A stretch of DNA of 52,300 nt from CAYYNQ01 sp964473105. GTDB lineage: Bacteria > Sumerlaeota > Sumerlaeia > MVZB01. Location: contig CAYYNQ010000087.1 in NCBI GenBank assembly GCA_964473105.1, positions 1 through 52,300 on the forward strand. Direction: 5' to 3'. A program made the position numbers and the translations under genes. The notes beneath the pieces were generated by a model that saw only the letters and a program-made list of their open reading frames with translations, searched no databases and was not told the DNA's origin. Of the stretch, positions 43,074-50,932 are shown in pieces. The number at the start of each line of letters is the position of its first letter. The stretch's first letter is position 1.

Positions 43074-44166
43074 AATCCTATCCACGGTAACGGTTGACCT
43101 CGGTGAACGCTCCTACCGTATCGATATCGGAAGAGGCTGGATCGATCAAATTCCAAGGCGGTTGGCCGAATGTGCCGCGTCTTCTCGTTGTGTCATCGTG
43201 ACTAACCCGGATATCGACCGGAAGTGTGGTGAACCCATTCGTAATTATCTTTCAGGCGGCGGTTATGAAGTGACCCTTTGTGAGATCCCATCCGGTGAGG
43301 AATATAAAACCGTCGACATGGTCACTCGGGTTCACGATTTCATGCTTGGGGAGAGATTCACCAGACAGGACATGCTTGTAGCGCTCGGTGGCGGGGTTGT
43401 GGGGGATATTGCTGGTTTCGCCGCAGCCAGTCTACTCAGAGGGATTCAATATGTACAGATGCCGACATCGCTCCTGGCAATGGTGGACAGCAGTGTTGGC
43501 GGAAAAACCGGTGTCAATCATGCCATGGGTAAAAATCTTATTGGGGCATTCTGGCAGCCCTGCTGGGTGGCCATCGATCTTGACTGGCTGGACACCCTTC
43601 CCGATGACGAACTGGTCGCGGGTTTGGCCGAGGTTATCAAGTATGGCATCATCGCTGATGCCGAATTGTTTGGATATTTGGAGACTCATGTTGATGAGCT
43701 GCTGGCGCGGGATACGGATGCCCTCACACACGTCATCCGCCGCTCCTGTGAGATCAAGTCAGGTATTGTGGCAGAGGATGAAAGGGAACAGGGGCTGAGG
43801 GCCATATTGAATTACGGTCATACCTTTGGTCATGCAGCTGAGGCCCTGTCGGGTTACAGCCGAATTCGCCATGGCGAGGGCGTTGCGATGGGCATGGTCG
43901 CTGCAGGGAGGCTTGCTGAGTCAAGGGGGATGATAACAACGGAAACATCGGACAGGATTGAGCGCCTGTGTGCCGATTTTGGACTGCCGGTCAGGATGCT
44001 GAACTATGACCCCGAAGCCTACTGGAGGGTCATGGGCTCTGACAAGAAGGTGCGGGATTCGATGATACGGTTCATTCTGCCGGTCCAGCTGGGACAGGTC
44101 GAGATCAGGGATGATATCGGGGAGGCGGAACTGAAGGATTGTTTGCTCGGGACGATGGAACCCTGA
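43066..44166 (+). CDS. aroB: 3-dehydroquinate synthase
   Basis: Converts DAHP to 3-dehydroquinate, the second shikimate-pathway step; needs NAD and a divalent metal. The 366-residue length is normal. Motifs: EEYKTVDMVTRVHDFML, LVALGGGVVGDIAGFAAASLLRGI, MPTSLLAMVDSSVGGKTGVNH, GLAEVIKYGII (metal Glu), ILNYGHTFGHAAE (metal His) and HGEGVAMGMV (metal His). It begins inside the last codons of aroK, and aroQ follows after 124 bases. Confidence 0.97.
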   Translation: MGEILSTVTVDLGERSYRIDIGRGWIDQIPRRLAECAASSRCVIVTNPDIDRKCGEPIRNYLSGGGYEVTLCEIPSGEEYKTVDMVTRVHDFMLGERFTRQDMLVALGGGVVGDIAGFAAASLLRGIQYVQMPTSLLAMVDSSVGGKTGVNHAMGKNLIGAFWQPCWVAIDLDWLDTLPDDELVAGLAEVIKYGIIADAELFGYLETHVDELLARDTDALTHVIRRSCEIKSGIVAEDEREQGLRAILNYGHTFGHAAEALSGYSRIRHGEGVAMGMVAAGRLAESRGMITTETSDRIERLCADFGLPVRMLNYDPEAYWRVMGSDKKVRDSMIRFILPVQLGQVEIRDDIGEAELKDCLLGTMEP

Positions 44167-44290
44167 ATGGTTGCTTGAATGGTGAAATATCATGGATGAT
44201 TTTTTATATCCGTTTGCATAGGATATCCGGCACGGCCATGATGGATAATCTTCTGTCTGGTTGTAAATTGATTCACGCAAGGGAGATTAT

Positions 44291-45274
44291 ATGCGAATTC
44301 TCGTCCTGAATGGACCGAACCTCAACATGTTAAGCCAGCGGGAACCCGGTATTTATGGAACGATGTCGCTTGGTGAGTTGGAGTCCACGCTTCGCAAGAA
44401 GGCAAGGGAACTTGGCGTCGATATTGAAACATCGCAGAGCAACAGTGAAGGGGCGCTGATTGACATGTTGCAAAGGGCAAAAAACCGTTGTGCAGGCGTG
44501 ATTTTCAATCCGGGTGGATATACCCATACATCAGTGGCAATTCGTGATGCTATTACCGCAATGGGAATCCCGGTGGTGGAGGTCCATATCAGCAACATTC
44601 ATGCCCGCGAAACGTTTCGCCATATCTGCGTGACGACGGGTGCATGTGCCGGCCAGGTCAGCGGGATGGGTGTCCTGGGTTATTTCATTGCATTACAGGC
44701 CGTGGTTCAGATTGTCAAACACCCCGCTAGTGGCAGGTCTGATGACACGAAAGTGGAGGATCGAGATCGTGGAAGGCGCAACCGACGTGGCCGTCGGGGA
44801 GGACGCAGGCGTCGGGGTGATGAGGATCTCGATGGTAACGAGGAGGATTCGGAATCCTTGCGTCAGGAAGATAAGGTCGATCCAAGCGAACGTTATGCAG
44901 GGATAGAGGGAGTAACGGTTCGAAGAGGTCTTGACGTCTTGGCCGAAGCCGGGGAAAAAACGACGAAAAAGGCCCCGCGGGGCCGTGTCAGCTTCGGTGG
45001 GGAAGAAGATGATGCCGGAAAAGATGAAGATATGGGAGATGCCGGGAAGACTGAGAAGGTTGTTAGAAAACGTTCAGTCCGCAGATCATCCACCAAGGAT
45101 CACGATGATACTGATGATGCTGAGGAGACGACGGGCAAGAAGGCGTCCCCCAAATCTCGGAAAACTGTAAAAAAGAGGGTTGTGAAGAAGAAGACAGTCA
45201 GAAAAAAAACTGTAGGTGCCAAGCCATCATCCACCAAGAAGGAAGCCCCCGCCCTGAAGGACGATCAGGACTGA
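44291..45274 (+). CDS. aroQ: Type II 3-dehydroquinate dehydratase with long charged C-terminal tail
   Basis: Residues 1-145 are a complete type II dehydroquinase: MRILVLNGPNLNMLSQREPGIYG with catalytic Tyr22, NPGGYTHTSVAIRDA, and VEVHISNIHARETFR with catalytic His99. Normal members end near residue 150. This one continues for about 180 residues of low complexity: an Arg-rich stretch (RDRGRRNRRGRRGGRRRR), acidic clusters (DEDLDGNEEDSE), then a Lys/Ser/Thr-rich histone-H1-like end (KKRVVKKKTVRKKTVGAK). The frame is open throughout, with no stop or second start that would separate a new gene. The tail could bind nucleic acid or be a disordered appendage; its role is unknown. Confidence 0.9.
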   Translation: MRILVLNGPNLNMLSQREPGIYGTMSLGELESTLRKKARELGVDIETSQSNSEGALIDMLQRAKNRCAGVIFNPGGYTHTSVAIRDAITAMGIPVVEVHISNIHARETFRHICVTTGACAGQVSGMGVLGYFIALQAVVQIVKHPASGRSDDTKVEDRDRGRRNRRGRRGGRRRRGDEDLDGNEEDSESLRQEDKVDPSERYAGIEGVTVRRGLDVLAEAGEKTTKKAPRGRVSFGGEEDDAGKDEDMGDAGKTEKVVRKRSVRRSSTKDHDDTDDAEETTGKKASPKSRKTVKKRVVKKKTVRKKTVGAKPSSTKKEAPALKDDQD

Positions 45275-45376
45275 GATTCGGGAGAAACGACAAGGGATTG
45301 GCTCGATGTGCCATCAAACTTGAGAAACAACGATAATCCTCGTGGAAAAAATGTGACAATCCCCCGATCATGTGAC

Positions 45377-45406
45377 CTTTCGCAGGATCCCTGCACAGGG
45401 CGAAAG
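45377..45406. repeat. Hairpin between convergent aroQ and oppC genes
   Basis: Outer arms CTTTCG/CGAAAG enclose inner arms CCCTG/CAGGG, with a six-base bulge on one side. It lies between two convergent genes and could act as a terminator, but neither side is followed by a T-run. Confidence 0.35.
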
Positions 45407-45508
45407 CGGGGTCTGGTTATCCAGGGTTCATTCCTGCGGGTCGTGCCTGTTCCCCCCTCCCCGATGATTTACCCCAGTCGAATATCTTTGCCAAGGCACC
45501 GGTAACAC

Positions 45509-46702
45509 TTATTCCAAATGTTTCGGGTCCAGGGCGTCGCGGATTCCATCACCCAGGAAATTGAACGCGAATACGGTGATGAAAATCAGGAATCCAGGAG
45601 CTAAAAGCCATGGATACTTGACGAATGAAAGCGACTTGTGTGCCTCCTGTAGCATATTTCCCCAGGATGCATGGGGCTCATTGATGCCCACATTCAAGAA
45701 ACTTAATGCGACTTCACCAAGAATGTACCCGGGGATGGACAACGTTGCCGCGATGATGACATAGGTCATCGTGTTTGGGAGGAGGTGGCGTGTGATGATT
45801 CTCAGGTCTGAGGCGCCCAGGGAACGTGCCGCTGATATATAATCCAGTTTGCGAAGTGCAATAACCATGCCCCGGATGACACGTGCAGTCCCACCCCACC
45901 CAACCAGACCCAATATGACGACAATCAGAACGTAGATGTGCCCGGGATGAAGTGGCTCACCATCCTCGAGCCCGAAAACAAAGGACAATGTCGGATTGGA
46001 CTCAGAGAGCGCGGTCCTCAGCGCGAGAATCAGGTAAAGGCCCGGGATGGACATCATGAGTTCGACGAAACGCATCAGTAAAGTATCCGTGACACCCCCG
46101 AAATATCCGGAGATCCCACCAATCAACAATCCAAGTGTCATGGTAATTAGGATCCCGATAAGGCCGATACTCAGTGAGATTTTGGCTCCAGACAGCAGCC
46201 GGGAAAAGATATCCCTTCCCAGCCCATCCGATCCAAGCAGATAGATTGATGGGGTAGGATTAATTTCATTCGTCATCACGGGTTCATTGGTTTTCTCGGA
46301 TATTCCATGACTGATGCCGAAAAGGTGGGTTTCGCACTCGAATATCCACCATAAGAAATAACTTTCCCCCCTTACGAAGAACCTGATTGGGTATCTTGTA
46401 TTCCTGTCCTCGATATAAGTACGTCTCCTGACATCCTTGAGTTCTGTTTTGTATATAAATGGGCGGATGTGAAAATTGCCTTTTGTGTCGACAAAGTGAA
46501 TTTTTGCAGGGGGATGATGCGGGGTGCCTGTGCGTGGTGCCTTTGGTTCATAGGGCGCGATGAAGCTGCCGAAAAGTGCGAGTGTATAGAGGATAAAAAG
46601 TATCAAGCCGCCCGTAATGGCGATTCGGTTGTGGATCATACGGCCGATGAATATTCGGAATGGAGACCTGAGATGACCGGATTTAGTTATACTGGGATTC
46701 AT
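45509..46702 (-). CDS. Peptide-type ABC transporter permease (OppC/DppC)
   Basis: A 397-residue inner-membrane permease. After the first membrane segment (IAITGGLILFILYTLALFGSFIAPYEP) there is an unusually long periplasmic insert of roughly 90 residues (KIHFVDTKGNFHIRPF, FFVRGESYFLWWIF), as in YejE-type proteins. Then follow LLGSDGLGRDIFSRLLSGAKISL and five membrane segments, with the EAA loop YISAARSLGASDLRIITRHLLPN that contacts the ATPase. The start MNPSIT lies 19 bases after the oppB stop; a GTG at 46759 would overlap oppB. No ATPase gene follows. Confidence 0.9.
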   Translation of the reverse strand: MNPSITKSGHLRSPFRIFIGRMIHNRIAITGGLILFILYTLALFGSFIAPYEPKAPRTGTPHHPPAKIHFVDTKGNFHIRPFIYKTELKDVRRRTYIEDRNTRYPIRFFVRGESYFLWWIFECETHLFGISHGISEKTNEPVMTNEINPTPSIYLLGSDGLGRDIFSRLLSGAKISLSIGLIGILITMTLGLLIGGISGYFGGVTDTLLMRFVELMMSIPGLYLILALRTALSESNPTLSFVFGLEDGEPLHPGHIYVLIVVILGLVGWGGTARVIRGMVIALRKLDYISAARSLGASDLRIITRHLLPNTMTYVIIAATLSIPGYILGEVALSFLNVGINEPHASWGNMLQEAHKSLSFVKYPWLLAPGFLIFITVFAFNFLGDGIRDALDPKHLE

Positions 46703-46721
46703 GATGGACAGCCCCGAATTC

Positions 46722-47753
46722 CTATTCTTCAGTTTTCTGGAAGGTAATTCTCGGATCACTGATGGCCAACAGGATGTCGGCGATCAGGTTGCCGACCACC
46801 AGCATGAAGGTTGCCAACAGGACGGACCCGGTAACAAGGAAAAGGTCCTTTTCAAAAAATGCCTGGATCGTTGTTCGGCCCAGCCCTGGCAGGCTCATGA
46901 CGACCTCGACAAGAAATGCACCACTTAGAAGGCCCGAGATGTTGTAGCCGAGTATCGTGATCAGCGGATTGATTGCATTCCGTATGGCATGCCTGAAAAG
47001 CACGATCCTCTGGTCGAGTCCCTTTGCCCGTGCCGTCCGAATAAAGTCGGATCTCAGGACATCAAGGATCTGGCCGCGCATGTGCCTCATCAGGGTGGCT
47101 GTCATTGCCGAACCCAGTACGAATGTCGGCAGGACAAGATGATGGATGCGATCACACATTCGTTGAAATCCTGACATTTCATCCCAGTTCCGGATATCGA
47201 TCAACCCGCCGGCCGGAAACCAACCGGTAACCTTCGCGAAGTAAATTGCCAGCAGAGCGAGGAATACATCCGGAACCGAGAGACCGAGAAAAGATACACT
47301 CGATGCGATCTTGTCCATAGCGCTGTACTGCTTCGCACCGGCGATGATTCCCAGAGGGATGGCGACTAGCCAGGCAAAGAACATGGCACAGAACGCAATC
47401 AGCAAGGTGTTGCATGCCCTGTCGCCCAGGACGTCAAACACTGGTTTATTGTGTGCGAATGAATAACCGAAGTTGAGGCAGCCGCCCTTCTTCCAGGGTG
47501 CGGTCCAGGCGGCATTATCACCCCAGATAACACCACGTATCCAGTAAAGGTAGGAAAGGTGCCAAGGCTTGTCGAGGCCTAGGCGTTTCTCCTCCTGGAT
47601 GATGAACTCATCTGACAGACGAGGATCAAGCTTCATGCTTGAGAGATAGTTTCCCGGCGATTGATTGATCAGGTAAAATGTGACGATCGACACGCCAATC
47701 AGGATCGGAATCGCGTGCAGTACTCGATGTATGATGAACCTGAACAGGTGCAT
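46722..47753 (-). CDS. Peptide-type ABC transporter permease (OppB/DppB)
   Basis: A 343-residue inner-membrane permease with six predicted membrane segments. The start FIIHRVLHAIPILIGVSIVTFYLI and the following LDKPWHLSYLYWIRGVIWGD are typical of OppB/DppB. The EAA loop is DFIRTARAKGLDQRIVLFRHAIRNAINPL, and AFLVEVVMSLPGLGRTTIQA closes the family pattern. It begins 5 bases after the stop of the binding-protein gene and ends 19 bases before the second permease, so the three form one operon. Confidence 0.93.
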   Translation of the reverse strand: MHLFRFIIHRVLHAIPILIGVSIVTFYLINQSPGNYLSSMKLDPRLSDEFIIQEEKRLGLDKPWHLSYLYWIRGVIWGDNAAWTAPWKKGGCLNFGYSFAHNKPVFDVLGDRACNTLLIAFCAMFFAWLVAIPLGIIAGAKQYSAMDKIASSVSFLGLSVPDVFLALLAIYFAKVTGWFPAGGLIDIRNWDEMSGFQRMCDRIHHLVLPTFVLGSAMTATLMRHMRGQILDVLRSDFIRTARAKGLDQRIVLFRHAIRNAINPLITILGYNISGLLSGAFLVEVVMSLPGLGRTTIQAFFEKDLFLVTGSVLLATFMLVVGNLIADILLAISDPRITFQKTEE

Positions 47754-47758
47754 GAATG

Positions 47759-49681
47759 CTATTTGATATACAGTTCCTCTAGATTGTGCGTCAGGTATGG
47801 TCTGAGCGGTGTGGGTTTTAGGTTCCCGATGGTGTTCTTTGCGGCGACATGCAGGTTGGGGGAGACGAGGTGGATAACCGGTTGTTTTTCGGCGAAGACC
47901 CTCTGGATGTCGAAAAATATCCGCCTCTGTTCATCGACGTCAAAAGTTCGCTTCATTTCGGCATACATTTTATCCACGTTTGCCTCCCAGTCTGTCATGG
48001 GCGAGGGTTGTTGCGGGTAATGGTGGTGCATCCGTCCCGTACTGAGGATTGTATTGGATGACATTGATGGGTGCGGCGGTACGCCGCTGGCCATTCCAAG
48101 AAGGCAAGCATCATAATCCATCGTGTTGATGAGGCGGCCGATGAGGTCATTGAAATCCAGCATCTGGGTGGTTACATCCAGTCCGATTTTCCTCATGTCC
48201 CCTGCAATCAAGGTGCACATCTTGTCCCGTGAATCTGTTTCCTTGTTGGAATTCAATGTGAACCTGATGGTTCTGCCTTCACGATCTTCCCGGAATCCAT
48301 CACCGTCCTGGTCGATAAAGCCGATCTGATCCAACAGCTCCCTGGCTTTCTCCGGATCATAGGGGAATTTCGGGATATCCTGGGTGAACCACATTTTGTT
48401 GGAAGGAGGTGTCAAGCCGTAAAGGGGCACGGCTTCCCCAAACATAATTGTATTCACAATGGCCTGGCGGTTTGTCGCCATGGAGCAGGCCTTCCGGAAA
48501 TTGACCTCCTCGAACCACAACCGTTTGTTCGGATCAACATGATACCGGAAATTTTTATCCAGAATTTCGGCAGGTGGGGTATCACCGGGTTTCTGTGGCT
48601 CCCATTTTTTGCGTTCACCACCCTCTTCATCATAGCTGCCTCCCGGGTGCAGGTTGAACCAGTAATGATTAATGCTGAGAGATATCCCGGCAGTATGGAC
48701 CGTGTAATTTCCGGCTTCGGATTCATCCTCTACCTGAGCTAGGTTCTCGGGCTGTATGCCTTCGAGCATGTCGAGATCGCCGGCAAGAAACCGAATCGTG
48801 ATGGCCTCGGCCGTTTCAACGTTGAGCAGAATGATTTTATCCAAGTAGGGAAGTCGTGTCCCCGCGGAATCGAACCTGTAATAATGAGGATTGGGCTCAA
48901 GGATGATGTATTCACCTGACTTGAACTCTCTGACACGGAAAGGACCGCTCGTGATGATATCGGCGGGTGGGTGATCGGTACCCAAGATCTGCCCGAATGT
49001 CCCATCCTCAAGGGCCTTACCATATTTGTGGCGGGGGAGTGCACGAATCAGTCCCAAGTTGAGGAATGCGAACGCATCGACTGTGGGAATCCTGACGATA
49101 AAAGTGTGGGGGTCGGGTGCCCTGAATTCGTAGGGTTTCCCATCAGCCTTGAAGGTTTCAACCTCATCGTTGGGAACGCTTTCATCGTTGATGATTTCAG
49201 TGTAGAACATCAAATCATCAGATGTAAGTGGGGCTCCATCACTCCATTTCAGATTTTTACGAATATTGAACACCCACTCATTACCGGCCTCATCATATTG
49301 CCATGATTCCGCAAGCATCGGCCCGTGCTCCTGTGTTACGTTGTCGTAACTGACCAGGCCGTCGAAGAGATATCCGGAGATACGTTGCGATGTGGCATCC
49401 GATATCATTGGCACATTGAAAGTTTTGGGGTCACCTGCAATGCCAAGAACCAGTTCGCCCCCCTTTTTAGCCGGGGTGATATCATGGGCAACCAAGGCGC
49501 CCTCGGGAACATCTGCGGTGACAGGGGTTGTTGCATTTCCATCTGTGGCGTCACCCTGAACCGGGGTCTTCACAGCGGGCACCGATGATGAAACCCGGTC
49601 GCTGCCACCCGTGTCTCCGCATCCGCCAAGGCAAGCTGTCGCAAGGATAAAGGCCACTGAAAAGACCAGGATTCTGCTCAT
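47759..49681 (-). CDS. Peptide-type ABC transporter substrate-binding lipoprotein (SBP_bac_5)
   Basis: A 640-residue binding protein of the DppA/OppA family, exported and lipid-anchored. The ATG at 49681 (MSRILVF) has GGGAG seven bases upstream and gives a lipobox LGGC with Cys21; a second ATG lies two codons upstream. After a Thr/Val-rich linker comes the binding domain: GGELVLGIAGDPKTFNVPM, SWQYDEAGNEWVFNIRKNLKWSDGAPLTSDD, SGPFRVREF and ILEPNPHYYR. Candidate ligands are di/oligopeptides or, given hemB just upstream, 5-aminolevulinate or heme, which Dpp carries in E. coli. Confidence 0.92.
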   Translation of the reverse strand: MSRILVFSVAFILATACLGGCGDTGGSDRVSSSVPAVKTPVQGDATDGNATTPVTADVPEGALVAHDITPAKKGGELVLGIAGDPKTFNVPMISDATSQRISGYLFDGLVSYDNVTQEHGPMLAESWQYDEAGNEWVFNIRKNLKWSDGAPLTSDDLMFYTEIINDESVPNDEVETFKADGKPYEFRAPDPHTFIVRIPTVDAFAFLNLGLIRALPRHKYGKALEDGTFGQILGTDHPPADIITSGPFRVREFKSGEYIILEPNPHYYRFDSAGTRLPYLDKIILLNVETAEAITIRFLAGDLDMLEGIQPENLAQVEDESEAGNYTVHTAGISLSINHYWFNLHPGGSYDEEGGERKKWEPQKPGDTPPAEILDKNFRYHVDPNKRLWFEEVNFRKACSMATNRQAIVNTIMFGEAVPLYGLTPPSNKMWFTQDIPKFPYDPEKARELLDQIGFIDQDGDGFREDREGRTIRFTLNSNKETDSRDKMCTLIAGDMRKIGLDVTTQMLDFNDLIGRLINTMDYDACLLGMASGVPPHPSMSSNTILSTGRMHHHYPQQPSPMTDWEANVDKMYAEMKRTFDVDEQRRIFFDIQRVFAEKQPVIHLVSPNLHVAAKNTIGNLKPTPLRPYLTHNLEELYIK

Positions 49682-49730
49682 GTTCATTCTCCCGTCCCTG
49701 AGGTAGTCGAATTTTGTCAGGATAATAAGA

Positions 49731-50711
49731 TCAGAGCCGACGTGCAAGATCCTTCGCGAAATAGGTGAGGATTAGATCGGCTCCTGCCCGTCGGATGCCC
49801 AAGGTTGCCTCCATCATGACCCTTTCTCCATCTATCCATCCCTTTGCCGCTGCCGCCTGGATCATGCTGTATTCACCCGACACATGATAGGCCGCGATGG
49901 GGAGGGCGAAGTTTCTCCTGAGGTCTGCTATGATATCAAGGTATGCCAGAGCCGGCTTGACCATGAGAATATCAGCGCCTTCCTCGACATCAAGACGGCC
50001 TTCCTCAAGTGCTTCCCTGCGGTTGGCCGGATCCAGTTGGTGTGTCCTGCGGTCACCAGACTTCGGGTTGCTCTGCGCAGCTTCCCTGAAGGGGCCGTAA
50101 AATGCCGAACTGAATTTTGCCGCGTAGGACATGATCGGGATATCGACAAGCCCGTTTTCATCGAGTCTCCCGCGGATTATTCCGATTCTTCCGTCCATCA
50201 TGTCTGAGGGCGCGATGATATCGGCACCGGCATGAGCCTGACTGACGGCCGTTCGTGCAAGCAGTTCGGCTGTGGGGTCATTCTCAAGATTCCCTTTGCT
50301 GTCGATGATTCCGCAGTGACCATGGTCCATGTACCCGCACAGGCATGTGTCGGCGATGAGGACAAGTTGCCCATCCAGTTTTTCCTTCAGAGCAAGTAAC
50401 GCGGTCTGAACGATCCCGTCCTTCGACCATGCCCCTGATGCCTGATCATCCTTCTTCTCGGGTATCCCGAACAAGATGACGGCTTGAATTCCCAGGTCGA
50501 GAACTTCCCTGCACTCCTCAACCAGTTTATCAACAGAAAGGTTGAAGACGCCGGGCATGGACGGGACCTCATGACGGATGCCATTTCCCGGGCAGACAAA
50601 TAGGGGGTAAATGAGATTGGAACATGAGAGCCGTGTCTCGCATATCATTTCGCGCAACATGGGACTCTTCCTGAGTCGGCGTAGTCGTTTGGTGGGAAAC
50701 CTTGATTCCAT
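49731..50711 (-). CDS. hemB: Porphobilinogen synthase (delta-aminolevulinate dehydratase)
   Basis: Condenses two 5-aminolevulinates to porphobilinogen in heme synthesis. The 326-residue product has the RRLRKSPMLREM start, a zinc site with Cys123, Cys125 and Cys133 (ADTCLCGYMDHGHC), the Schiff-base lysines Lys199 (SYAAKFSSAFYGPF) and Lys252 (MVKPALAYLD), and GEYSMI near the end. The three Cys mark the zinc-dependent form. The start MESRFPTKR is chosen over an upstream TTG. The binding-lipoprotein gene starts 49 bases after the stop, so it may be in the same transcript. An AT-rich region of 221 bases separates hemB from the divergent YyaL gene. Confidence 0.95.
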   Translation of the reverse strand: MESRFPTKRLRRLRKSPMLREMICETRLSCSNLIYPLFVCPGNGIRHEVPSMPGVFNLSVDKLVEECREVLDLGIQAVILFGIPEKKDDQASGAWSKDGIVQTALLALKEKLDGQLVLIADTCLCGYMDHGHCGIIDSKGNLENDPTAELLARTAVSQAHAGADIIAPSDMMDGRIGIIRGRLDENGLVDIPIMSYAAKFSSAFYGPFREAAQSNPKSGDRRTHQLDPANRREALEEGRLDVEEGADILMVKPALAYLDIIADLRRNFALPIAAYHVSGEYSMIQAAAAKGWIDGERVMMEATLGIRRAGADLILTYFAKDLARRL

Positions 50712-50932
50712 CTCGCTTCTTTTCAAGGGCCCGAAAAAATGGCCTGGTTGCTGCAATCAGGGTCTAATCTAAATAAATTCATGATTCAATGATAGTGTAT
50801 TTTTCGTTTTTCGATATGGAAAACCTGATTAATCGAATGATCGTGATAATTCAAATATATTTTGATCCATAGAGCTGATAGTGTGTCTGGCCTCGTTATC
50901 TGCTGCTCGGACCCCATGGAGACTGTGGAGTT

